A model generated the notes under the pieces. The model was not told the origin of the DNA, did not search any database, and saw only the letters and a program-made list of their open reading frames with translations. This document shows, one piece after another, positions 17,631 to 26,835 of a stretch of DNA of 64,000 bases. The stretch covers positions 3,782,001-3,846,000 of the forward strand of contig NZ_JBPJAQ010000001.1 in assembly GCF_051172195.1 (NCBI RefSeq), given 5' to 3'. Positions within the stretch are counted from its first letter, which is position 1. Each line of letters begins with the position of its first letter. The translations under genes and the position numbers were made by a program. The DNA comes from Paludibaculum fermentans_A (GTDB taxonomy: Bacteria > Acidobacteriota > Terriglobia > Bryobacterales > Bryobacteraceae).

Positions 17631-20363
17631 ATGGACGACCGCTGGGAACGTATTCAGGATCTCTTTTTCGACGCCGCTGCCCTGCCGCCAGGCCAGCGCT
17701 CCGCTTTCCTTGCCGGCGCCTGCGGCTCCGACACCGCCCTGCGCTCAGAGGTCGAATCCCTGCTCGAGGCGGAAGAGGGCGCCGGCAGCTTCGTCGAGAG
17801 CGCCATCGGGCGCGCCGCCACCTCGCTCGCGGCCGCCGCCGCCGAACCCGCACCCCGCACTGTCGGCGCCTATCGCATCCTGAAGGAGATCGGGCGCGGC
17901 GGCATGGGCGCCGTCTACCTGGCCGAACGCGCCGATCAGCAGTACCACAAACGCGTCGCCATCAAACTGGCGCGCTTCGCCGGCTATGGCGACTTCGTCC
18001 ACGAACGCTTCCGCCACGAACGCCAGATCCTCGCCTCCCTCGAGCACCAGAACATCGCCCGCCTGCTGGACGGCGGCGAGACTGCGGACGGCATGCCCTA
18101 CATCGTTATGGAGTACGTCGAGGGCCTCCCCGTCACCGGCTACATCGAGGCTCACGCGCTCGATGTCCGAGCGCGCCTGGAACTCTTCCTCAGCATCGCG
18201 GCCGCCGTCCAGTACGCCCATCGCTTCCTCGTCATTCACCGCGACCTCAAGCCCAGCAACATCCTGGTCACTGCCGCCGGTGAACCCAAACTCCTCGACT
18301 TCGGCATCGCCAAGCTCCTCGAACCCGGCGCCCTGCAGGAAGCGATCATGCACACCTCCACCGGCATGCGCCTGCTCACCCCCGACTACGCCAGCCCGGA
18401 GCAGGTGCGCGGCGAGCCGGTCACGACGGCCTCCGATGTCTACTCCCTCGGCGTCGTCCTCTACGAGATGCTCAGCGGCGTCAAGCCCCATCGCCTCAAG
18501 GACTACACGCCCCTCGAGATCGACCGCGCCGTCTGCGAGACCGAGACGGAACGCCCCAGCACCGCCGCCGCCCGCACCGGTGTCTTTCATCGGCTCGATC
18601 CTGAGCTGGATGTCATCGTGCTCGAGGCCATGCACAAGGATCCGGCCCGCCGCTACGCGTCCGTCGAGCACCTGGCCGACGACATCCGGCGCTTCCTCGC
18701 CGGCCTCCCCATTCAGGCTAGGCGCGATTCCCGCGCCTACCGCGCCCGCAAGTTCCTGCGCCGCCATCGAGTGGCCAGCGCCGCGGCGGCCCTCCTGGTA
18801 ATCACACTCGCCGGCGCCGCCGGAGTCACCTCCTGGCAAGCCTCCGTGGCCCGCCAGCAGGCCCGCCGCGCCGAGATGCGCTTTCGCCAGGTGCGCCAGC
18901 TCGCCAACCGCTTCCTGCTCGACTTCGACGAGCAGATCCGCAACCTCGAAGGCTCCACGCCCGCCCGCGAGTCGCTCGTCAAAACTGCCAGCGAATACCT
19001 CGACAGCCTTGCCTCGGAGGCCGGCAATGACGCCGAACTCCGGGCTGAACTGGCGACCGCTTACCGCAAGCTCGGCGATGTCCAGGGCGGGCCCCGCGGC
19101 GCCAGCCTCGGCCGCAGTGAGGATGCCCTGAAGAGCTACCGGAAGTCCGTGGAAATCGGACGCGGCCTCTTCGACGCCGGTGTCCGCGACCCCAGCCTGC
19201 TGAAGCAGATCATCGAAGCGGAACGCATGCTCGGCCTGCTCGAGCACCGCCTCGACCAGAAGGACGGCGACGCCCGGTACGAGAAGAGGCTCGCTGACTC
19301 TACCCTCCTGGCGGAGACGCTGGTGAAGGTGAAGCCCGACCTCGACAGCCAGCGCACCCTGGCGTCCCTTTACCGGGAACTGGGCGAGCGCTACGCCGAC
19401 ACAAACCGCGCCACCCTCGCTGAGCAGCGCTACACCCAGGCTTTGCCCCTCTACGAAAAGGTGAGGCAGCTGGCCCCGGGCGCTCGGTCCGATCGCGGTG
19501 TCGCGCTCGTCACCCAACGGCTCGCCGATGCCAAGGTCATGCGGGGCGACCTGGACTCCGCACAGAAGCTCTACCGGACTTCGTTCGACGCGTTCGCCGC
19601 CCTGGCCAACGCCCCCAAGGCGGGACAGACGGAACGCCGCGGCCTGATGGCCGCGCACCTCTCTTTGGGTGCACTGTTGGGCGACCCGCTCATCCCCAAT
19701 CTCCGGCTCACCTCGGAGGCGATCGAACAGACTCGCGCCGCCCTCGCCATCGCCGAACGCCTGGAACGGGCTGATCCCGCCAACCGCACCGCCAAGCTCG
19801 ACCTCGCCTACACTGAGGCTCAACATGGCCGCGTGCTCCGCTCAACCCAGCCTGAATCCGCCGTGAAGCATCTGCGGCATGCCGTCTCCCTGGCGGCGGA
19901 CGTCCTGTCCACGTCGCCGGCTGACCGGGTCTACCTGCGGCATGTGTTGCGCTACAAAACAGACCTTGGCGTGGCCCTCGCCGCCGCCCGCCAGGCAGCG
20001 GAATCCGAGACAATCCTCAAGGCCGTCACTGCGGACCTGCAAGGCATCGATACACCCAGCGCCAGCTACGATCTCATCGGCGCCGAGGCGCGCCGCGAAC
20101 TGTCAGCGCTCGTCCGGAACGTCCAGCCGGACGAGGCGCGCCGCCTCACTCAACAGGCCCTGGACCGGGTGGAGAAGTATCTGCTCGATCACTCCGACAG
20201 CCTCGAGATGCTCCACCACCTGAGCCTGCTCTATGAGTCCGCCGCATGGTTCGATTCCTCGTATACGAAGAAGGCGCGGCAACTCTGGGCCGACTGGCCA
20301 AAGCACGGCACCTCCGGGCTCTTCGACCGCCGCCGGCTGGAAGAAGTTCACGCCCGCCCCTGA
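17631..20363 (+). CDS. Membrane-bound Ser/Thr protein kinase with C-terminal TPR region
   Basis: A 910-residue protein starting MDDRWERIQDLFFDAAALPP. The frame extends upstream, but this start lies just clear of the divergent sigma gene and matches the usual N terminus. The kinase domain (about 80-360) has GRGGMGAVY (P-loop), VAIKLARF (Lys), HRDLKPSNIL (catalytic loop, about 202), DFGIAKL (about 222) and SPEQVRGE. One membrane helix lies at about 383-402 (AAAALLVITLAGAAGVTSW), followed by about 500 residues of helical TPR-like repeats that would be extracytoplasmic. It probably senses an envelope signal and phosphorylates cytoplasmic targets, the divergent ECF sigma factor being the obvious candidate. 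Confidence 0.93.
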   Translation: MDDRWERIQDLFFDAAALPPGQRSAFLAGACGSDTALRSEVESLLEAEEGAGSFVESAIGRAATSLAAAAAEPAPRTVGAYRILKEIGRGGMGAVYLAERADQQYHKRVAIKLARFAGYGDFVHERFRHERQILASLEHQNIARLLDGGETADGMPYIVMEYVEGLPVTGYIEAHALDVRARLELFLSIAAAVQYAHRFLVIHRDLKPSNILVTAAGEPKLLDFGIAKLLEPGALQEAIMHTSTGMRLLTPDYASPEQVRGEPVTTASDVYSLGVVLYEMLSGVKPHRLKDYTPLEIDRAVCETETERPSTAAARTGVFHRLDPELDVIVLEAMHKDPARRYASVEHLADDIRRFLAGLPIQARRDSRAYRARKFLRRHRVASAAAALLVITLAGAAGVTSWQASVARQQARRAEMRFRQVRQLANRFLLDFDEQIRNLEGSTPARESLVKTASEYLDSLASEAGNDAELRAELATAYRKLGDVQGGPRGASLGRSEDALKSYRKSVEIGRGLFDAGVRDPSLLKQIIEAERMLGLLEHRLDQKDGDARYEKRLADSTLLAETLVKVKPDLDSQRTLASLYRELGERYADTNRATLAEQRYTQALPLYEKVRQLAPGARSDRGVALVTQRLADAKVMRGDLDSAQKLYRTSFDAFAALANAPKAGQTERRGLMAAHLSLGALLGDPLIPNLRLTSEAIEQTRAALAIAERLERADPANRTAKLDLAYTEAQHGRVLRSTQPESAVKHLRHAVSLAADVLSTSPADRVYLRHVLRYKTDLGVALAAARQAAESETILKAVTADLQGIDTPSASYDLIGAEARRELSALVRNVQPDEARRLTQQALDRVEKYLLDHSDSLEMLHHLSLLYESAAWFDSSYTKKARQLWADWPKHGTSGLFDRRRLEEVHARP

Positions 20364-20373
20364 CCGGCCCGGG

Positions 20374-21822
20374 TCACTGCGCTGGTGCGCAGGTCGTGAG
20401 TTGGTAGAAGTGAGTCGGCGCGGGCTTCATGAACCGCTGCAGCAGTATCTGCTGCCATTCCGCATAGGGTTCATACAGGCTCACCGCCCGCTGGCGGCCA
20501 TCGCAGGCTGCATTCTCCCGGTTGGTGGTGACATGTTCCGGTGAGATGTCGCGTTGGTTTCTGACCACCCAGACCGTTCGCGCCGCCGGCAGCAGGCGGT
20601 CCGCTTCCGGTTGCCCCTCGTGGGTCAGGACAACCGACGGCGTACGGCCCGACAGGTAGTGCTGCAGCGCGACTCCGTCCGTGTTGAAGGCGTCGATGAG
20701 GATCAGGTCTGCCGGCGTGGCCTGCTGGTTGAGCCGCCCGGCGATCTCGCGCAGCGGAGCCGCATAGCCCGGGTTCAGGTAGTTCTGCCTGGTGAAGTAG
20801 AACGTGAGGGACGTCGCGGTGGCCGCCACCAGCAGCCCCGCAGCCCACCAGCGGACCCGCCCGATGGGCGTCAACCCAATCGCCACGGCCATGGCGAGAA
20901 ATGGGATCAGCCACAGCAGCCGCGCCGGAATGAAGGGGTAGCTCACCCAGCGCGAAACCCCCAGGTAGCCCACGATCGTGAGAGCCGACAGGAACACAAC
21001 CAGCGGCTTGGGGCAGACCCGGCTCCCTCGTTTGGCAAGCCAGAGGACCAGCGGGACGAGCAGCAGCGCCAGGAAGGGGAAGCTTTCCCCGATCGTCAGG
21101 GATACCACCCCGAAGCCGATCTTGATGGGCTGCTCCAGCCAGGACGAGCCGGTCAAGGTGTAGCGCGAGGAGAAGCCCGCCGCCTGGCCCCAGCGGCCCA
21201 GGGCATCGGCGAACTTGAACAGCCAGGGCAGGTAGCCGGCCATCGCCCCCACCATCAGCAATGCCGTTCGCCGGAATCCAAGGAAGGCCAGGGCTGGAAG
21301 CGAGCAGGCGGCCAGTACCGCGAAGCCCGGCACGTAGTGGGTGTAGAGCAGCAGCAGGACGGAGATGAGAGCGGGCCAGTAGCCGTCCTTCGTGCGGATC
21401 CAGCGCCAAAGGAAGTAGACCGCCGCGATCATCAGTGCGGTCTGCATGGAGTAGGACCGGGCCATCCGGCCATACAGCAGCATGCACGGCGAGAAGGCAA
21501 ACAGGCCCAGGGCCAGCCACCGGCGCGCCGGCCGCCAGCGGCGGGTCCACAGCAGGTCCAGCAGCAACGTGGCGATGAGCGCCCAGAGGCCAGAGAATGC
21601 CCGTAGCCCGGCCAGCGAGTGCCACGGCCAGCCGTGCAGCAGGAAGTAGTACAGCGGCGGATGGATGTCCCGCTGGAGGATGGGCACGATCTCGTTCAGG
21701 GGGTGCGGAACGGTGCTGAACGTGAACAGCTCATCGGTCCAGATGGGCAGCAGGTCCAGGTTTGCGAACAGCAAAACCGCCTGCAAGAAGAGAATGACTG
21801 CAATCGGAAGGACGCGCTTCAA
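20374..21822 (-). CDS. GT39/ArnT-like membrane glycosyltransferase
   Basis: A 482-residue integral membrane protein with about ten hydrophobic segments. The first periplasmic loop contains LPIWTDELFTFSTV (the Asp-Glu pair conserved in PMT/ArnT enzymes, about residues 28-35) and HPPLYYFLLHGWP. A soluble C-terminal tail follows (about 380-482). Members transfer sugars from polyprenyl-phosphate donors to lipid or protein acceptors in the inner membrane; the acceptor here cannot be told. It converges with the kinase gene, ending 10 bases from its stop. Confidence 0.85.
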   Translation of the reverse strand: MKRVLPIAVILFLQAVLLFANLDLLPIWTDELFTFSTVPHPLNEIVPILQRDIHPPLYYFLLHGWPWHSLAGLRAFSGLWALIATLLLDLLWTRRWRPARRWLALGLFAFSPCMLLYGRMARSYSMQTALMIAAVYFLWRWIRTKDGYWPALISVLLLLYTHYVPGFAVLAACSLPALAFLGFRRTALLMVGAMAGYLPWLFKFADALGRWGQAAGFSSRYTLTGSSWLEQPIKIGFGVVSLTIGESFPFLALLLVPLVLWLAKRGSRVCPKPLVVFLSALTIVGYLGVSRWVSYPFIPARLLWLIPFLAMAVAIGLTPIGRVRWWAAGLLVAATATSLTFYFTRQNYLNPGYAAPLREIAGRLNQQATPADLILIDAFNTDGVALQHYLSGRTPSVVLTHEGQPEADRLLPAARTVWVVRNQRDISPEHVTTNRENAACDGRQRAVSLYEPYAEWQQILLQRFMKPAPTHFYQLTTCAPAQ

Positions 21823-21877
21823 ACTTCGAGGCTAGCATTTCACGGTACCCAAAGGGGTCCGCTAAAATGACGGGTTC

Positions 21878-22657
21878 ATGCCCAAGTTGATCGAGTTCGA
21901 GAACGTCACCGTCCATCGCGAGGGGTATCCGGCGCTGCGGGAAGTGACTTTCTCCATCGAAACCGGTGAGCACACCGCCATCCTGGGCCCCAATGGCAGC
22001 GGCAAATCCACCCTGATCAAGGCCATCACCCGGGAGTGTTACCCGCGCTACGCGCCGCCGGTCTGCCGGCTGCGGATCTGGGGCAAGGAGGTCTGGCACC
22101 TGTTTGAGCTCCGTAGCCTATTGGGGATTGTCACCAACGACCTGGTGGAGACGTGTGTCAAGCCCTATTCAGCCCTGGAGACCGCCCTCAGCGGGTTCTT
22201 CGGCAGCATCGGCATCTGGCCCAACCATGAGGTGACGCCCCGGATGGAGGAGGAAGCCCATAAGGCATTGGCTTTCTTCGACATCGAGCATCTGGCCGAG
22301 CGCAAGCTCACCGAGATGTCCAGCGGCGAACAGCGGCGGGCGGTCTTTGCCCGGGCACTGGTCCACGGGCCCAAAGCCCTGATTCTGGACGAGCCCACCA
22401 ACAGCCTGGACGTCCGTGCCCAGCGCGAGGTGCGGGACTCCATGCGGAAGCTGGCCGAGGGCGGAGTGACCGTAATCCTGGTCACTCACCATCTGCCCGA
22501 CATCATTCCCGAGATCGGCCGGGTGATCACCCTCCGCGAGGGACGGATGCACTCGGACGGGCCCAAGCAGCAGGGCCTGCGGGCCGACTCGCTCAGCGCC
22601 CTGTTCGGAGTCGACGTCAAGGTCGCGAGCGAGGACGGTTACTACCATATGTGGTAG
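21878..22657 (+). CDS. ABC transporter-type ATPase, orphan
   Basis: A 259-residue single ABC domain: GPNGSGKST (Walker A, about 37-45), EMSSGEQRR (signature, diverged from LSGGQ, about 147), ALILDEPTNSLD (Walker B plus D-loop, about 168) and VTHH (switch His). No permease or binding protein gene is adjacent, and the next gene is a methyltransferase. It may energise a permease encoded elsewhere or, like ModF-type proteins, act without a classic transporter. The core motifs are intact, so the enzyme should hydrolyse ATP. Confidence 0.88.
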   Translation: MPKLIEFENVTVHREGYPALREVTFSIETGEHTAILGPNGSGKSTLIKAITRECYPRYAPPVCRLRIWGKEVWHLFELRSLLGIVTNDLVETCVKPYSALETALSGFFGSIGIWPNHEVTPRMEEEAHKALAFFDIEHLAERKLTEMSSGEQRRAVFARALVHGPKALILDEPTNSLDVRAQREVRDSMRKLAEGGVTVILVTHHLPDIIPEIGRVITLREGRMHSDGPKQQGLRADSLSALFGVDVKVASEDGYYHMW

Positions 22658-22773
22658 TAGTACTGAACACGATCCATCACTGGAAGTGTCCTACAAAGTC
22701 ATACTCTTCGGTCTGTATTCCCTTGCGTCGCCGGCCGGATTGCCGTAATCTTCGATCCCGAAAGGGGCTTCCG

Positions 22774-23832
22774 ATGCAGATTGAACAGGCGAAGCTGGAT
22801 CGCTTTATGGGCAAGATGCTGGTGGAGTTAGGCGCGGCGATCAACGCCGCTCTGGTTCTCACAGGGGACAAACTGGGGCTCTATAAGGCGATGATGGGGG
22901 CCGGTCCGATGACCGTCTCGGAACTGGCGGCAAAGACCGGCACGGATGAGCGCTATCTGCGGGAGTGGCTCTCGGCCCAGGCGGCCGGCGAGATCGTCGA
23001 ATACGATGCGGAGAGCGGCTGTTTCAGCCTGCCCGATGAGCATGCTCTTGCGTTAGCCGTGGAGGACAGCCCCGCGTTTCTGCCGGGTGCGTTTCAAGTC
23101 CTCGCCTCCGTCATGAAGGACGAGCCGCGGATCACCGATGCCTTCCGCACGGGTGAGGGTGTAGGCTGGCACGAGCACCACCCGGACCTGTTCCACGGGA
23201 CGGAACGGTTCTTCCGGCCGGGCTATGCTGCCCATCTGGTGGGGGAGTGGCTGCCCTCGCTGGACGGCGTGGTGGAGCGGCTGAAGGCGGGCGGCAAGGT
23301 GGCCGATGTCGGCTGCGGGCACGGGTCGTCGACCATCCTCTTGGCGCAGGCGTTCCCGAACTCCACGTTCCACGGGTACGACTACCACGATGCGTCGATT
23401 GAAGCGGCGCGCCGCGCGGCTGAGCGGGCCGGGGTCGCGGACCGGACCTTCTTCGATGTTGCGAGTGCGAAGGCATACCCGGGCGGCGGATTCGACCTGG
23501 TCACCTTCTTCGATTGCCTGCACGACATGGGCGATCCGCAGGGCGCGGCGGCCCATGTGCTGCAGTCGCTGGCGGCGGACGGAACCTGGATGATTGTGGA
23601 GCCGTTCGCCGGGGACAAACTCCAGGAAAACCTCAACCCGGTGGGCCGCATGTTCTATTGCGCTTCGACCATGATCTGCACGCCGGGCTCGCGGGCGCAG
23701 GAGGTGGGATTGTGCCTGGGCGCGCAGGCCGGGGAGCAGCGGATTGGTGACGTTGTGCGGGCCGCGGGCTTCACCCGGTTCCGCCGGGCGACGCACACGC
23801 CATTCAACCTGGTCTTCGAAGCCCGCCCCTGA
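22774..23832 (+). CDS. SAM-dependent methyltransferase with N-terminal winged helix
   Basis: A 352-residue protein. The start MQIEQAKLDRFMGKM follows AAAGGGG at a proper distance; the longer frame overlaps the ABC gene and lacks a ribosome site. An N-terminal winged-helix dimerisation module (MTVSELAAKTGTDERYLREW, about 45-70) resembles O-methyltransferases and Rv2258c-like enzymes. The Rossmann domain has VADVGCGHGSST (SAM motif I, about 175) and FDLVTFFDCLHDMGDP (motif IV region). The substrate is unknown, probably a small molecule. It lies 116 bases after the orphan ABC ATPase gene on the same strand, so co-transcription is possible. Confidence 0.85.
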   Translation: MQIEQAKLDRFMGKMLVELGAAINAALVLTGDKLGLYKAMMGAGPMTVSELAAKTGTDERYLREWLSAQAAGEIVEYDAESGCFSLPDEHALALAVEDSPAFLPGAFQVLASVMKDEPRITDAFRTGEGVGWHEHHPDLFHGTERFFRPGYAAHLVGEWLPSLDGVVERLKAGGKVADVGCGHGSSTILLAQAFPNSTFHGYDYHDASIEAARRAAERAGVADRTFFDVASAKAYPGGGFDLVTFFDCLHDMGDPQGAAAHVLQSLAADGTWMIVEPFAGDKLQENLNPVGRMFYCASTMICTPGSRAQEVGLCLGAQAGEQRIGDVVRAAGFTRFRRATHTPFNLVFEARP

Positions 23833-23957
23833 CAGCGATTTCGCTTGCGTCCCGGGCGGGCTGGCCGTCATGATATCCCTAATCTCCGCCGGCCAAGTTC
23901 CGCCGAGCGGGTCTAGTTAGAGGGCTCAACGGGAAATCTCTGGGCGGAAGAGGAACG

Positions 23958-25175
23958 ATGAGCCTCAGCCAGATGGCCCGCTCGATTCACGAGTCCGTCA
24001 CGCTCAAGTTGAACCAGACCGCCGCGCTGCTTCGGGAGAAGGGCGAACCGGTCATTCATTTGGGTGGCGGAGAACCGAAAAGCAAGACGCCCATCGACGC
24101 GATCGTCGCCTGTACGGGGGTACTGAACTCCGGGGATATTAAATATACTCCTCCGGATGGAATCCCGGCCTTAAAGAAGGCGATCATCCGCTACACCGAG
24201 GAGCACTACGGCCGGCAGGTACGGCCGGAGAACGTGGTGGCCTCGTGCGGGGCCAAACAGGCCATCATGGCCGCACTGATCGCGATTCTTGATCCCAAAG
24301 ACGAGGTTATCTTCCCGGTGCCTTACTGGGTGAGCTATCCGGAAATGGTCAAGCTGGCCGGTGGCGTGCCGGTGCCGATCGTGCCGGAGGACGGCAGTTT
24401 TCATCCCACCATCCGCGAGCTCGAGGACGCGGTGGGCAGCTATTCGAAGGCGATCATCCTGAACAGTCCAAACAACCCGTCGGGGGTGATGTACAGCCGT
24501 GAGTTCATCGGCCAGGTGGTGCAGCTGGCCGAGCGTAAGTCGTTGTACCTCATCATGGACGACACCTACAACCGGCTGGTGTTCGACGGCCGGTCGCCCA
24601 TCAACTGCTATGACTTCTCCACGCAGGACCCGGAGCAGTCGAAGCTGCTGGTCATCAACTGCGTCTCGAAGATGTACGCCATGACGGGCTTCCGCATCGG
24701 TTGGGCGGTGGGCTGCCGGGAACTGGTGCAGGCAATGGCGACCATTCAATCCCAGCAGACGTCCGGTCCGGCCACTCCCTCGCAGTGGGCGGCGGTTGGC
24801 GCCCTGAACGGGATCCAGAACTCGATTGAGGCCCTGCGGCTGACCCTCGAAAACAACCGCAACATCCTGATGGACCAGTTGAACGCGTTCCCGGGTGTGC
24901 GGGTGACCCGGCCGGACGGCGCCTTCTACTGCTTCCCGGACTTCAGCAACTATGAGAAGAACTCCCAGAAGCTGTCGGAGTTTCTGCTCCAGAAGGTGCG
25001 GGTTGTGACCGTGCCGGGCAGGGAGTTCGGCATGGAAGGGCACCTGCGGCTGAGCTTCTGCGGGACGGCCAAGGAGATCACGCAGGGGGTGGAGCGGATC
25101 CGGTGGGCCCTGGATCCGACGGCTCCGAATGAGCTGTACCTTGGTGACCGCCGCCTGGTCCGGGACTGGATGTGA
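23958..25175 (+). CDS. Class I PLP-dependent aminotransferase (aspartate-type)
   Basis: A 405-residue fold-type I aminotransferase. Visible motifs: YTPPDGIPALKKAI (N-terminal substrate region), PNNPSGVMYSR (conserved Asn-Pro), MDDTYNRLVFDG (the Asp that binds the pyridine nitrogen, then Tyr), VSKMYAMTGFRIGW (PLP Lys at about 238) and LRLSFCG (substrate-carboxylate Arg). It most resembles bacterial Ib aspartate aminotransferases and would interconvert aspartate and oxaloacetate. The gene for PEP carboxykinase begins 10 bases downstream with GAGGAGG between them, so the two form an operon linking amino acids to phosphoenolpyruvate. Confidence 0.9.
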   Translation: MSLSQMARSIHESVTLKLNQTAALLREKGEPVIHLGGGEPKSKTPIDAIVACTGVLNSGDIKYTPPDGIPALKKAIIRYTEEHYGRQVRPENVVASCGAKQAIMAALIAILDPKDEVIFPVPYWVSYPEMVKLAGGVPVPIVPEDGSFHPTIRELEDAVGSYSKAIILNSPNNPSGVMYSREFIGQVVQLAERKSLYLIMDDTYNRLVFDGRSPINCYDFSTQDPEQSKLLVINCVSKMYAMTGFRIGWAVGCRELVQAMATIQSQQTSGPATPSQWAAVGALNGIQNSIEALRLTLENNRNILMDQLNAFPGVRVTRPDGAFYCFPDFSNYEKNSQKLSEFLLQKVRVVTVPGREFGMEGHLRLSFCGTAKEITQGVERIRWALDPTAPNELYLGDRRLVRDWM

Positions 25176-25185
25176 GGAGGACGCC

Positions 25186-26835
25186 ATGAGCCGATATCCC
25201 GACACACCCACCCCGGCCGCGCCGCAAGCCGGAGCCGCGGCGAGCGCATATGGCCTGCAGAACCACGGCCTGAGCGGGCTAAGCCGGATCTATTGGAATC
25301 TGACTGAGCCTGCACTGTATGAGGAATCGATTGTCAGGGGGGAAGGTTTCGTTTGTCACGAGGGTCCGCTGGTGGTGCACACGGGCAAGCACACCGCGCG
25401 GGCGGCGGCTGATAAGTTCGTGGTCCGCGAGGCTTCCTCGGAGGAGTACATCTGGTGGGGCCAGCACAACCGGCCCTTCCCGGCCGAGAGCTTCCAGGCG
25501 CTGCTGGCGCGCATCCAGGCCTACCTGCAGGGCCGGGACGTCTTTGTCCAGGACTGTTATGGCGGCGCCGATCCGGCCTACCGGCTGCCCGTGCGGATCA
25601 TCACCGAGACCGCCTGGCACAGCCTGTTTGCGCGCACGATGTTCCTGAAACCAGAGAATCTGGAGGGCTACCGGAACCATATTCCGGAGTTCACAGTAAT
25701 CGCGGCTCCTGGCTTCAACGCCAGCCCGTTGATCGACTCCACGCGGACGGAAACTTTCATTGTTCTGAATCTGGCGGCCCGCCTGGCCATTATCGGCGGC
25801 ACATGTTACGGCGGGGAGATCAAGAAAACGGTCTTTACCGTATTGAATGCATTGTTGCCGCTGGATGGGGTGTTGCCCATGCACTGTTCGGCCAATGTCG
25901 GCGCCAGGGGTGATTCGGCTATCTTTTTTGGACTTTCGGGTACTGGAAAGACGACGCTCTCGGCGGATCCGGCCCGGCACCTGATCGGCGACGACGAGCA
26001 CGGCTGGTCGGATGATGGAGTTTTCAATTTTGAAGATGGCTGTTATGCGAAGGTGATCCGGCTGTCTGAGTCGGCTGAACCGCAGATTCACGCGTGCACA
26101 CGGCGGTTCGGAACGATTCTGGAGAATGTCGTCTTTGATCCCCGGACGCGCAAGCTGGACCTGAACGACGACCGGCTGACGGAGAACACGCGGGCTGCCT
26201 ATCCGCTGCGGTACATCGACAACGCACTGCCCGAGAAGCGCTCGGGCCACCCACGGAATGTTGTGTTCCTGACATGCGACGCCTCAGGGGTTTTGCCGCC
26301 GATTGCGCGGTTAACACCTGACCAGGCGGTGTATCACTTCATGAGCGGTTACACGAGCAAGATCGCGGGGACGGAGATTGGGCTGGGGACGGAGCCGGAG
26401 ATTACGTTCAGCGCCTGCTTTGGCGCTCCGTTCATGGTGCACCACCCGTATAAGTACGCCATGATGCTGAAGGCGAAGCTGCTGGCGCACGGAGCCCAGG
26501 TCTGGCTGGTGAATACGGGGTGGACCGGGGGGCCGTTCGGGGTAGGGAAGCGCATCAGCATCGGGCACACGCGGGCGCTGCTGAACGCGGCCTTGGGCGG
26601 TGGGCTGGACGAGGTGGAGTACTGGCGCGACGAGGTGTTCGGGCTGGAGGTGCCCAAGCACTGTGAAGGAGTGCCGGACTCGATTCTGGATCCCGCGAAC
26701 ACCTGGCCGAGCCGGGAGGAGTACAGGCGCAAATATGACACGCTGGCCTCCCGGTTCATTGAGAACTTCCGGTTGTTGACCGGGCAGGAAGGGATTCCCG
26801 CCGGGTTGGAGGGCCATGGACCGCGCCGCAGCTGA
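25186..26835 (+). CDS. pckA: Phosphoenolpyruvate carboxykinase (ATP)
   Basis: A 549-residue enzyme, close to the usual 540. The start MSRYPDTPTPAAP is preceded by GAGGAGG. The ATP-type signature is present: GLSGTGKTTLSAD (P-loop, about 248), DDEHGWSDDGVFNFEDGCYAK (kinase-2 and metal region) and TEIGLGTEPEITFSACFG. It decarboxylates and phosphorylates oxaloacetate to PEP at the start of gluconeogenesis. Being paired with an aspartate-type aminotransferase suggests use of amino acids as carbon source. It abuts the convergent SPOR gene with no gap between the stop codons. Confidence 0.96.
   Translation: MSRYPDTPTPAAPQAGAAASAYGLQNHGLSGLSRIYWNLTEPALYEESIVRGEGFVCHEGPLVVHTGKHTARAAADKFVVREASSEEYIWWGQHNRPFPAESFQALLARIQAYLQGRDVFVQDCYGGADPAYRLPVRIITETAWHSLFARTMFLKPENLEGYRNHIPEFTVIAAPGFNASPLIDSTRTETFIVLNLAARLAIIGGTCYGGEIKKTVFTVLNALLPLDGVLPMHCSANVGARGDSAIFFGLSGTGKTTLSADPARHLIGDDEHGWSDDGVFNFEDGCYAKVIRLSESAEPQIHACTRRFGTILENVVFDPRTRKLDLNDDRLTENTRAAYPLRYIDNALPEKRSGHPRNVVFLTCDASGVLPPIARLTPDQAVYHFMSGYTSKIAGTEIGLGTEPEITFSACFGAPFMVHHPYKYAMMLKAKLLAHGAQVWLVNTGWTGGPFGVGKRISIGHTRALLNAALGGGLDEVEYWRDEVFGLEVPKHCEGVPDSILDPANTWPSREEYRRKYDTLASRFIENFRLLTGQEGIPAGLEGHGPRRS

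Noticed and set aside
17745..19826. 693-codon open frame on the minus strand
   Set aside because: It is antisense to the kinase-TPR gene, which has clear kinase motifs; the open frame is a by-product of high GC at wobble positions.
20554..21606. 350-codon plus-strand frame
   Set aside because: Antisense to the GT39-like gene; low-complexity Arg/Gln/Gly translation.
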